Assembly: GCA_013816275.1 (NCBI GenBank)
Contig: JACDER010000097.1
Coordinates: forward strand, 1 to 6,142
Direction: 5' to 3'
DNA length: 6,142 nucleotides
Source: Actinomycetota bacterium
GTDB lineage: Bacteria > Actinomycetota > Thermoleophilia > Gaiellales > Gaiellaceae
Both the position numbers and the translations under genes were made by a program. The notes under the pieces were generated by a model that was not told the DNA's origin, made no database searches, and saw only the letters and a list, made by a program, of their open reading frames with translations. Positions 1 to 5,479 of the stretch are shown here, piece by piece. Each line of letters begins with the position of its first letter. Position 1 is the first letter of the stretch.

Positions 1-498
1 CGGAAACATCGAAAAATCCACCATTCCCAGTGTTTTATCGCCACCGGTCGGCGGCTTCCAGCGGACGAAGTCCTCCCCGATGTTGGGGGCCATCACCATG
101 CTCCCGGCGCTCAGTCCCACGTAGACTGCGCGCAGCGACGGCAAGCGGTCGGCCAGTCCCGACTGCCGCATCCAGTAGCACAGATACAAGGGATCGCCGC
201 CATTCACCAGCAGGACGTCCGTCTCCCGGACCATGGGGGCCCAATCCTCTTCATCGATGCTGGGGAGCGCGGTTAGCTCCAGCACGCCCAACGACATCCA
301 ACCGAGTTCGCACATCGGGGTTCTGGGCTCTCGTCCGGTGATGAACTTCCATGCCTGGCCAGCACCGCCCGGGTTGGCGTGCGACGCGGTGGGAATGCAG
401 AGGGCGCTGGACTCGGCAATCGGTTTGCCCAAGAGGTCGACGAGCGCGCCGTGGATGCTCGTGTTCTTGATGCCGGCGGAAGTGAGAAGAAGCCTCAT
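1..498 (-). CDS. Peptidase E-like serine peptidase (family S51), N-terminal part, cut by window edge
   Basis: The 166 codons seen here run from an ATG off the left edge with no stop. The protein begins MRLLLTSAGI and has the two family landmarks: VNGGDPLYL (residues 98-106) and the nucleophile elbow VGLSAGSMVM (127-136), with Ser130 as the likely nucleophile. Family S51 includes aspartyl dipeptidase (PepE) and cyanophycinase, cytoplasmic enzymes with a class I glutamine-amidotransferase-like fold. In PepE the catalytic His lies 37 residues after Ser (Ser120/His157), which here would be residue 167, just past the edge. The visible end, DFSMFP, fits that, since the family often continues with His. 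The usual length is about 220-240 aa, so roughly a third is missing. The start is supported by AAGGA 7 nt upstream. It follows the exporter operon on the same strand after 74 bp. About 32 of 166 codons end in A or T, slightly more than in topA. The substrate is unknown; many S51 homologues are only called amidotransferase-like. Confidence 0.88.
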   Translation of the reverse strand, partial: MRLLLTSAGIKNTSIHGALVDLLGKPIAESSALCIPTASHANPGGAGQAWKFITGREPRTPMCELGWMSLGVLELTALPSIDEEDWAPMVRETDVLLVNGGDPLYLCYWMRQSGLADRLPSLRAVYVGLSAGSMVMAPNIGEDFVRWKPPTGGDKTLGMVDFSMFP

Positions 499-572
499 AA
501 CGCTTTCCTTGGTTATATCGTCGCCCTGCTCGATGAGCCTATCTCTTGACGTGAAACTGACCCACTAGCCTC
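499..572 (-). other. Intergenic gap between the exporter operon and the S51 peptidase gene
   Basis: This 74-bp gap is the largest same-strand gap in the window and is more AT-rich than its surroundings. On the minus strand it contains TATAAC (517-512), close to a -10 box. However, a start site 7 nt downstream would cut into the AAGGA ribosome site, so it fits poorly. TAGGCT (541-536) has the TANNNT pattern, but neither hexamer has a convincing -35 partner. A small GCTC-ATC-GAGC hairpin (about 528-538) has no following T-run, so I see no intrinsic terminator. The peptidase gene may have its own weak promoter, be read through from the operon, or both. Confidence 0.4.
506..510 (-). promoter_or_regulatory. 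Ribosome binding site of the S51 peptidase gene
   Basis: On the minus strand AAGGA lies 7 nt before the ATG at 498. It is the clearest Shine-Dalgarno sequence in the window. It fixes the start and suggests the gene is translated independently of the upstream permease gene. Confidence 0.7.
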
Positions 573-1346
573 TTAGCCGGCCGCGCGTTCGGCGCGCCGG
601 AGACCGCGGAACGCCCAGATCCCGAAGAACGCGGCCAGGCCGAGCCCGCAGGCGAACGCGAGCAGGACCTGGACCGGGTTGCCCGAGAGGAAGCCACGGC
701 CGGCCTCGAGCAGGTACGTGATCGGGTTGGCGGTCGCAACGTTGTGAATCCAGCCCTTCAGCAGGTCGAGCGGGACGTACACCGGCGAGAGGAAGAGCGC
801 GAGGAAGACCGGCGTCTGCATGAGCGGCGCGCCTTGCGTCGAGCGCAGGCGGAGCGCGATCCCGCTCGCCCACAGGACGCCCGCGAAGTTGAGGAACGCG
901 GCCAGCGTGTACATCCCGACGATGTCGATCCCGTTTCCGCCGATCTTCATCTGCGCGATCACCGCAACGATGGTGAGCACGATCGCGACGGTCGCCCAGC
1001 GCAGGAGCGCCGAGAGCGCGTACCCGAGGATCAGTCCGGAGCGGTGCGAGACAGCGATCAACAACCTCCGCGCGAAGCCGGTCTCGAAGTCGCGTGCGAC
1101 GTTGAAGCCCATGAAGACCCCGCTGAACGCGGCGGACTGGAGCAGGACGAAGACGAAGACGAACGAGGTGTACCCGCCCTCGTACCGGAAGCCCGGAACG
1201 TGGCTCAGCCTCGAGAGCCCGCCCGCGAAGGCGAGGAACGACATCAGCGGGAACAGCATGGGCGGCAGGAACAGGGCGGGGTTCTTGATCAGCACCGTCA
1301 TCTGCCTGTACGCGAGCGCGAGGGCGACCTGGCGGCGCGACGTCAT
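573..1346 (-). CDS. ABC-2 type transporter permease, second of two
   Basis: This 257-aa membrane protein is half of the channel of an ABC-2 exporter, working with the ATPase encoded two genes upstream. The hydrophobic stretches suggest about six membrane segments: roughly 24-42, 60-81, 104-131, 143-165, 178-193 and 225-246. It begins with a short cytoplasmic helix (MTSRRQVALALAYRQ). Family-type motifs are ARDFETGFARRL (84-95) in the cytoplasmic loop and NPITYLLEAGRGF (207-219) before the last segment, both typical of DrrB-like permeases. The length is normal for a one-domain ABC-2 permease. The ATG overlaps the stop of the first permease as ATGA. GAGGA lies only 1 nt before the ATG, so translation is probably coupled to the gene before it. 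It shares HxPGF, ARDxxxGFxxRL and NPxxYxxEA with the first permease and is its diverged paralogue. It is the last gene of the operon. The substrate cannot be read from sequence. Confidence 0.93.
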   Translation of the reverse strand: MTSRRQVALALAYRQMTVLIKNPALFLPPMLFPLMSFLAFAGGLSRLSHVPGFRYEGGYTSFVFVFVLLQSAAFSGVFMGFNVARDFETGFARRLLIAVSHRSGLILGYALSALLRWATVAIVLTIVAVIAQMKIGGNGIDIVGMYTLAAFLNFAGVLWASGIALRLRSTQGAPLMQTPVFLALFLSPVYVPLDLLKGWIHNVATANPITYLLEAGRGFLSGNPVQVLLAFACGLGLAAFFGIWAFRGLRRAERAAG

Positions 1347-2116
1347 GTCCTCGCCATCCTCGTCTTGAGGGACAGAGCGGAGCCGGCAAGGCCGAGCGCG
1401 ATCATCAGCACGGTGAAGAGAAAGCCGAGCGCCAGCGCCTGGGCATTCCAGCCCTCGATCACCAGGCTCCGCATCGCCTCGATCATGTACGAGACCGGGT
1501 TGACCGTCGCCAGGTCTCGGAACCAGTCGATCGAGATCAGGTTGCGGGGCAGGTTCATCGACGACAGGAACAGAAGGAAGAAGAGCAGTGGGAAGGAGGA
1601 CTGGACTGCCTCGCCGGAGCCCGTCCGCAGAGCGAGCAGGACCCCCAGCGTGCCGAATCCGAGCGCGATCAGCACGGCGAGGACGAAGAGGAGAGCCGCG
1701 CCCGCCGCGCCGGTCTCGAAGCGAACCCCTGCGGCGATCCCGACGCCGAGGTAGACGGCGGCCTGAATGGTGCCGAGCGCGACCGCTCCACCGAGCTGGC
1801 CGAGCAGGAGCGCGACCCCGCGCATCGGCGTGAGCGCGAGCCGGTTCAGGAACCCGTTGTCGATGTCGCGGGCGAGGTCGACGCCGGCCGTGCCCGAGGC
1901 GAACAGCGCGCCCTGCATGAAGGCGATCGGGATGAAGAAGTCGAGGAACGAGCTGGTGGGAAAGCCGGGGAGGTGCGTCGCGGCGCGCAGCCCGTTCGAG
2001 TTGATCGCGAGCAGCAACAGCGGAAAGGTGACGTTCGGGATGATCTGCGCCGGCTGGCGCATGGTGCGCACGATCGAGCGCCAGGCGATCTCCCAGACCT
2101 GGCTGAGGGTTCTCAC
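1343..2116 (-). CDS. ABC-2 type transporter permease, first of two
   Basis: This 257-aa permease has about six membrane segments, near residues 25-41, 57-80, 100-131, 138-163, 172-190 and 226-250. An N-terminal amphipathic stretch (RTLSQVWEIAWRSIVRT) is of the type that contacts the ATPase. ARDIDNGFLNRLALTP (82-97) and NPVSYMIEAMRS (206-217) place it in the ABC-2/DrrB-like family, which exports drugs, lipids or glycoconjugates. The start is a GTG sharing four bases (GTGA) with the ATPase stop, with GAGG 10 nt upstream; there is no better ATG. Its own stop overlaps the next permease by ATGA. The second permease is exactly the same length and shares its key motifs, so the two probably form a heterodimeric channel driven by two copies of the upstream ATPase. 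The transported compound is unknown. Confidence 0.93.
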   Translation of the reverse strand: MRTLSQVWEIAWRSIVRTMRQPAQIIPNVTFPLLLLAINSNGLRAATHLPGFPTSSFLDFFIPIAFMQGALFASGTAGVDLARDIDNGFLNRLALTPMRGVALLLGQLGGAVALGTIQAAVYLGVGIAAGVRFETGAAGAALLFVLAVLIALGFGTLGVLLALRTGSGEAVQSSFPLLFFLLFLSSMNLPRNLISIDWFRDLATVNPVSYMIEAMRSLVIEGWNAQALALGFLFTVLMIALGLAGSALSLKTRMART

Positions 2117-3093
2117 GCCGAGACGGCCTCGAGCTCTTCCTCGTCGGCTGCGCCCTCCAGGGACGTGCCGGTCTTGGCCAGGAAGACGTCGTCCAGGGTG
2201 GGCTCGTGCATGTGGATCTGGGCGACGTGCAGTCCGGCGGCGTCGAGCGCGCGAATGACGTCCGCGAGATCGGCCTCCGATTCACAGCGGATCGAGACGG
2301 AGAGCGGGTCGCCCGCGGTCGGCGTGCCGAACTGGAGCAGCAGCTCCTCGATCGCCTCGCGCTGGTCGGGATCGGCCGGGACCGCCTCGATGGTCGGCCG
2401 TCCGATCTGCGCCTTCAGCTCGTCCGGCGTCCCCTCGGCCACGATGTGGCCACGGTGGATGATCCCGACCCGGTCGGCGAGAACGTCCGCTTCCTCCAGG
2501 TACTGCGTCGTCAGAAAGACGGTCACGCCTTCGCCCTTCGCCAGCCGCGCGACCTCGCTCCAGAGCGCGGTGCGGCTCTGCGGATCGAGCCCGGTCGTCG
2601 GCTCGTCGAGGAAGAGCGTGCTTGGCTCGTGGACGAGCGCGAGCGCGAGGTCGAGGCGGCGCTTCATCCCGCCCGAGTAGCCCTTGATCTTGCGGTCGGC
2701 GGCGAGGGACAGGCCGACCCGCTCGAGCAGCTCAGTCGACCGGCGCTTCCGCTCGTCGCGCGAGAGACCGTGAAGGGAGGCCTGCAGGCGCAGGTGCTCG
2801 CGGCCCGTCAAGAACGGGTCGAGAGCCGCTTCCTGGAGGGCCGCGCCGATCGCCGAGCGGACCTGCGGGCCTTGCTTGACGATGTCGAACCCGGCCACCC
2901 GAGCCGTTCCCGAGGTCGGTGGAAGCAGCGTGGTGAGCATGTGGACGGTGGTCGACTTGCCGGCCCCGTTCGGGCCGAGGAAGCCGTAGATCTCGCCGGG
3001 CTCGATCCGTAGGTCGATCCCGTCGACGGCCTTGATCCCGCCCTTGTACTCGCGTACGAGGCTCTCGGCCTGGATGCCGTGCTGATCCCGCAT
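2113..3093 (-). CDS. DrrA-type ABC exporter ATP-binding protein
   Basis: This 326-aa protein is a complete nucleotide-binding subunit that powers the two permeases encoded immediately downstream. In order it has Walker A GPNGAGKST (40-48), Q-loop Gln87, signature YSGGMKRR (139-146), Walker B LFLDEP (160-165) with catalytic Glu164, D-loop GLDP (168-171) and the switch region TTQYLEEAD (195-203). The switch position holds Gln197 where most ABC ATPases have His, as known for the daunorubicin-resistance ATPase DrrA. After about residue 215 comes a DrrA-like C-terminal extension with LDDVFL (300-305), matching the family LDEVF-type motif that contacts DrrB. The tail is acidic (DEEELEA). The ATG at 3093 is the only reasonable start. 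No Shine-Dalgarno is visible in the 17-bp gap after the HDAC gene, so coupled translation is likely. Its stop overlaps the first permease as GTGA. The family is clear; the substrate is not. Confidence 0.96.
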   Translation of the reverse strand: MRDQHGIQAESLVREYKGGIKAVDGIDLRIEPGEIYGFLGPNGAGKSTTVHMLTTLLPPTSGTARVAGFDIVKQGPQVRSAIGAALQEAALDPFLTGREHLRLQASLHGLSRDERKRRSTELLERVGLSLAADRKIKGYSGGMKRRLDLALALVHEPSTLFLDEPTTGLDPQSRTALWSEVARLAKGEGVTVFLTTQYLEEADVLADRVGIIHRGHIVAEGTPDELKAQIGRPTIEAVPADPDQREAIEELLLQFGTPTAGDPLSVSIRCESEADLADVIRALDAAGLHVAQIHMHEPTLDDVFLAKTGTSLEGAADEEELEAVSA

Positions 3094-3110
3094 GTCGTTA
3101 AGCAGGCTAT

Positions 3111-3938
3111 CTATCCGGCGGAGAAGCCTTCGACCGCTGCGTGGACGAGGCGGGGAAGCGTCTCGAGGTTGTAGCCGCCTTCGAGCACGGCGGCGGCGCG
3201 GGGAGCGAGCGCCGCGGAGCGGCGGGCGAGCTCCCGGAAGCCATCCTCGGTCACCTCCATCATCGCCAGCGGGTCGTCTTGGTGCGCGTCGAACCCGGCG
3301 GAGACCAGCACGAGGTCGGGGTCGAAGCGGCCGACGGCCGGCTCGACCACGGTCGAGAAAACGGCCGCGTAGTCGGCGTCGCCCGATCCGGCGGGCAGGG
3401 GGACGTTGAGCGTGGTCTCGTTCTGCTCGTCCGGCCCGCCGCTTCCCGGGTAGAACGGCCACTGGTGCAGCGAGACGAAGAGAACCGACTGATCGTCCCA
3501 GAAGATCGCCTGCGTCCCGTTCCCGTGGTGGACGTCCCAGTCGACGATCGCGACTCGTTCGACTCCGAGCTCGGCCTGCGCGTAGCGGGCCGCGATCGCA
3601 ACGTTCCCGAACAGGCAGAAGCCCATCGACCTGGCCGGGAGGGCATGGTGTCCGGGGGGCCGGTTGAGAGCGAAGCCTTCCCGCCTGACCGCCTCGATCG
3701 CCGCTCCCGCGGAGAGGAGCGCTCCTTCGTAGCTCGTCTCCGAGGCGACCGTGTCCGGGTCGAGCCAGGTCGGCCCCGCGATCTCCCGGATCCGCTCGAT
3801 GTAGGCGGGATCGTGGCAGCGGGCAACGTCTTGCTCGGACGCGGGGCCTGACTCCTGCCACCCCTCGACCGACTCGAGCAGGACGCGCAGCCGCTCGGCC
3901 GACTCGGGGTGGGGGCCGGTCGGATGCAGCCGCTGCAT
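3111..3938 (-). CDS. Histone deacetylase family zinc amidohydrolase, class II-like
   Basis: From the ATG at 3938 this is a 275-aa one-domain deacetylase-fold protein that removes acetyl (or similar acyl) groups from amines. Every active-site element is present: N-terminal HPTGPHPE (5-12), RPPGHHA with the His97/His98 relay, DWDVHHGNGT (133-142) supplying zinc ligands Asp135 and His137, SAGFDAH with zinc ligand Asp217, and EGGYN with catalytic Tyr256. DWDVHHGNGT and the YPGSG element are of class II type. The residue seven after the third zinc ligand is Leu224, where the polyamine deacetylase HDAC10 has its gatekeeper Glu274. This leans towards acetyl-lysine or another substrate rather than acetylpolyamines. 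The start is uncertain: 3938 loses most of the first strand (IEVVSNEA), while a GTG at 4010 gives 299 aa but overlaps the exonuclease gene by 61 bp. The gene lies 11 bp after the exonuclease stop and 17 bp before the ATPase. It is probably cytoplasmic, as I see no signal peptide. The physiological substrate is unknown. Confidence 0.92.
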   Translation of the reverse strand: MQRLHPTGPHPESAERLRVLLESVEGWQESGPASEQDVARCHDPAYIERIREIAGPTWLDPDTVASETSYEGALLSAGAAIEAVRREGFALNRPPGHHALPARSMGFCLFGNVAIAARYAQAELGVERVAIVDWDVHHGNGTQAIFWDDQSVLFVSLHQWPFYPGSGGPDEQNETTLNVPLPAGSGDADYAAVFSTVVEPAVGRFDPDLVLVSAGFDAHQDDPLAMMEVTEDGFRELARRSAALAPRAAAVLEGGYNLETLPRLVHAAVEGFSAG

Positions 3939-3949
3939 CGCCTCGTTGC

Positions 3950-4792
3950 TTACGACCTCGATGCCTTGTCCCTCTCCTCGAGCCGGCCCGCAAGCGCTCC
4001 GACTCCCCACCGCCCGGCGAGCGCGGCCGCTCCGGCCCAGTCCGGCTGACGGTCGTCGAGCGCGGGCAGCGGCGCCGAGTGGTCGAGCTGCGCGATCCTG
4101 CGGAAGAGGCGGAGATCGCCGGCCTCGGCGGCGAACCGTCCCGCCGCCAGCGCGTCTTCGAGGGAGCGGTATTCGGCCAGGATCTCGGCCGCCTTCTTCG
4201 GGCCGATTCCACGCGCGCCCGGCAGCTTGTCCGACGGATCGCCGCGCAGCGCGATGAAGTCCGGTACCTGCGGCGGGTCCACGCCGTACCGCTCGCGAAC
4301 CTCGGCCGGGCCGATGCGCGCGATCTCGCTGACGCCGCGCGTCGGCTGGAGGATGGTGACCCGGTCGGAGGCGAGCTGAAAGGCGTCGCGGTCGGAGGTC
4401 GCCACCAGCGCCTCGCCGCCCCGCTCCGACTCGGCGTCGGCCGCGGCCGCGAGGAAGTCGTCCGCCTCGTAACCCGCGCCTTTTGCGACCGCGAACCCGA
4501 ACGACGCGACCAGCTCCGGAAGGAGCGCCAGCTGCTCGAGGAGCTCCTCGTCGAACTGCCGTCCGGACTGGTAGGCGACGAAGGCCTCGTGGCGGTACGT
4601 GGGCACCTCGAGCGTGTCCCAGGCGACGAGGACGGTGCGCGGCTGCTCCGCCTCCCAGAGACGCATGAGCATGTTGGCGAAGCCGACGATGGCGCCGGCC
4701 GGACGCTTGTCGGCCCGGCGGATCGACTTCGGCAGCGCGTGGTAGGCGCGGTGCGCGAAAGAGTCGCCGTCGATGACGAGGAGCGGCGTCAT
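3950..4792 (-). CDS. Stand-alone 5'-3' exonuclease (PolA N-terminal domain / FEN family)
   Basis: This 280-aa protein matches the 5'-nuclease domain of DNA polymerase I without any 3'-5' exonuclease or polymerase domain. Such enzymes cut 5' flaps and RNA primers using two metal ions. The acidic set is complete: Asp8 (VIDGDS), Asp59 (VAWDT), Glu109/Asp111/Asp112 (GYEADD), Asp134/Asp136 (TSDRDAFQL) and Asp185/Asp188 (GDPSDKLPG). A helix-hairpin-helix element, GARGIGPKKAAEIL (192-205), binds duplex DNA. Arg67 and the AYQSGR segment fit the helical arch. The ATG overlaps the acyltransferase stop as ATGA, with GAGGAGGAG 11 nt upstream. The stop is TAA, 11 bp before the HDAC gene. Stand-alone copies are common in actinobacteria alongside a full PolA, so this is probably an auxiliary flap nuclease for repair or Okazaki-fragment processing. 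Whether the genome also has a PolA with its own 5' domain cannot be seen here. Confidence 0.94.
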   Translation of the reverse strand: MTPLLVIDGDSFAHRAYHALPKSIRRADKRPAGAIVGFANMLMRLWEAEQPRTVLVAWDTLEVPTYRHEAFVAYQSGRQFDEELLEQLALLPELVASFGFAVAKGAGYEADDFLAAAADAESERGGEALVATSDRDAFQLASDRVTILQPTRGVSEIARIGPAEVRERYGVDPPQVPDFIALRGDPSDKLPGARGIGPKKAAEILAEYRSLEDALAAGRFAAEAGDLRLFRRIAQLDHSAPLPALDDRQPDWAGAAALAGRWGVGALAGRLEERDKASRS

Positions 4793-5406
4793 CCGGCGCG
4801 CAACTCCTCCTCGAGGTCCGCGATCCGCTCCATCAGCCGGTCGGTCGCGATCTTCGCGGCGGTCGCGTGGTCGTGCTCGGCCAGGTCGTCGAGCGGGATG
4901 GGCTTACCGTAGAGGACGCGGAGTGGCGAAAGACGGGAGAGACGGTCGGTGCCGGCGACGGCGGCCGGAACGAGCGGGACGCCGGCGACGATTGCGATCC
5001 GCGCCGCTCCGGTGTGCGCCTGCGGCCTGAACTTCTTCCGGAGGCCCTTCAGGCGGCGAGTCCCCTCCGGGAACATGACGACGATATCCCCGGCATGGAC
5101 GAGCTCGATCGCCTTCTCGATCGCCTCGCGATCGTTCATGCCGCGTCGCACCGGGAAGGCGCCGCCCCGGCGAATGATCGGCCCGAGCACGGGGTTGAAG
5201 AGCTCGGACTTCCCCATCCAGCGAAGGCGTCGCTTCGGCCACAGCGGATACCCGAGCGGCCAGGGATCGAAGTTCGAGATGTGGTTCGCGGCGAGCACGA
5301 TCCCGCCCTCCGGGACGTTCTCCAGCCCGCGCCATCGCAGCCGGTAGAGGAGGCGTAAGAACGGCCAGCTCGCGATGCCGACGAAGTAGTAGAACGGGGT
5401 CGACAT
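4789..5406 (-). CDS. 1-acyl-sn-glycerol-3-phosphate acyltransferase (PlsC-like)
   Basis: This 205-aa acyltransferase is of the family that adds the second fatty acid to lysophosphatidic acid to make phosphatidic acid. The catalytic HX4D motif is NHISNFD (His42, Asp47), the glycerol-phosphate-binding motif is FPEGTR (112-117), GAFPVRRG (82-89) matches motif II, and [10 protein letters not shown] (143-152) matches motif IV. Residues 5-21 ([17 protein letters not shown]) form a hydrophobic N-terminal anchor, consistent with a protein at the inner face of the membrane. I chose the ATG at 5406 because the family usually begins just before such an anchor. The frame stays open to 5634, but that extension would overlap topA and is not conserved-looking. 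A GTG at 5424 is also possible. No strong ribosome site precedes either. It is the first gene of the six-gene operon and overlaps the exonuclease gene by 4 bp. The acyl acceptor within the family is not certain. Confidence 0.93.
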   Translation of the reverse strand: MSTPFYYFVGIASWPFLRLLYRLRWRGLENVPEGGIVLAANHISNFDPWPLGYPLWPKRRLRWMGKSELFNPVLGPIIRRGGAFPVRRGMNDREAIEKAIELVHAGDIVVMFPEGTRRLKGLRKKFRPQAHTGAARIAIVAGVPLVPAAVAGTDRLSRLSPLRVLYGKPIPLDDLAEHDHATAAKIATDRLMERIADLEEELRAG

Positions 5407-5414
5407 CGGATCGG

Positions 5415-5450
5415 CTGCCGGCACCGACGGAGTATCGCTCGAACCGGCAG
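5415..5450. repeat. Short inverted repeat in the topA/operon divergent region
   Basis: CTGCCGG (5415-5421) is exactly reverse-complementary to CCGGCAG (5444-5450), separated by 22 bp. The left arm also overlaps the perfect 8-bp palindrome TGCCGGCA (5416-5423). The arms bracket the minus-strand GATACT hexamer, a plausible layout for an operator. In GC-rich DNA a 7-bp match can easily be chance, so confidence in function is low. Confidence 0.3.
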
Positions 5451-5466
5451 TTTGGAGGCGGTCGCT

Positions 5467-5470
5467 AAGG
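5467..5470 (+). promoter_or_regulatory. Candidate ribosome binding site of topA
   Basis: AAGG lies 9 nt before the GTG at 5480, at the long end of normal spacing. It supports GTG as the topA start. The same bases are part of the TAAGGT hexamer that could instead be a -10 box of a leaderless transcript. Confidence 0.45.
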
Positions 5471-5479
5471 TCCGACGCC

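Larger units (their letters stand above)
573..5406 (-). other. Six-gene operon: acyltransferase, 5'-3' exonuclease, HDAC-family enzyme, ABC ATPase, two permeases
   Basis: Six intact genes run head to tail on the minus strand. The junctions in transcription order are a 4-bp overlap (ATGA), an 11-bp gap, a 17-bp gap, a 4-bp overlap (GTGA) and a 4-bp overlap (ATGA). No internal terminator or promoter-sized gap is visible. Such spacing normally means one transcript with translational coupling, tightest within the exporter trio. The 11-bp figure uses the ATG start of the HDAC gene; with its alternative GTG that junction is a 61-bp overlap. Confidence 0.8.
5407..5479. promoter_or_regulatory. Divergent intergenic segment between the acyltransferase operon and topA
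   Basis: These 73 bp must hold the start signals for both the six-gene minus-strand operon and plus-strand topA, unless the promoters lie inside the genes. On the minus strand GATACT (5436-5431) resembles a -10 box about 24 nt before the acyltransferase ATG, without a clear -35. On the plus strand TAAGGT (5466-5471) fits the TANNNT -10 pattern, but it would put the topA transcript start at or next to its GTG (leaderless) and it overlaps the candidate ribosome site. Both hexamer assignments are tentative. The segment also contains an inverted repeat, listed separately. Confidence 0.45.

Noticed and set aside
528..538. Small GCTC-ATC-GAGC hairpin as a terminator after the exporter operon
   Set aside because: The stem is only 4 bp and no T-run follows on the minus strand.
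546..551. Plus-strand TTGACG as a -35 box
   Set aside because: The only nearby TANNNT hexamer (566-571) is 14 bp away, and no plus-strand gene follows.
744..1754. Long plus-strand open frame (336 codons) opposite the permeases
   Set aside because: It is antisense to two clear membrane-protein genes, has a charged low-complexity translation, and matches no family I recognise. Long antisense frames are expected in GC-rich genes. The same applies to plus-strand frames at 2206-3012, 3141-3851 and 4079-4912.
573..2285. Minus-strand open frame of 570 codons that looks like a fusion ending in the second permease
   Set aside because: Only the last 257 codons look like a permease. The upstream part is a low-complexity Arg/Pro-rich shadow of the first permease gene, and the ATGA overlap at 1343-1346 gives a normal start.
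2113..4212. Minus-strand open frame of 699 codons suggesting a domain fused to the ABC ATPase
   Set aside because: The part before the ATG at 3093 is an Arg/Pro-rich out-of-frame reading of the deacetylase and exonuclease genes.
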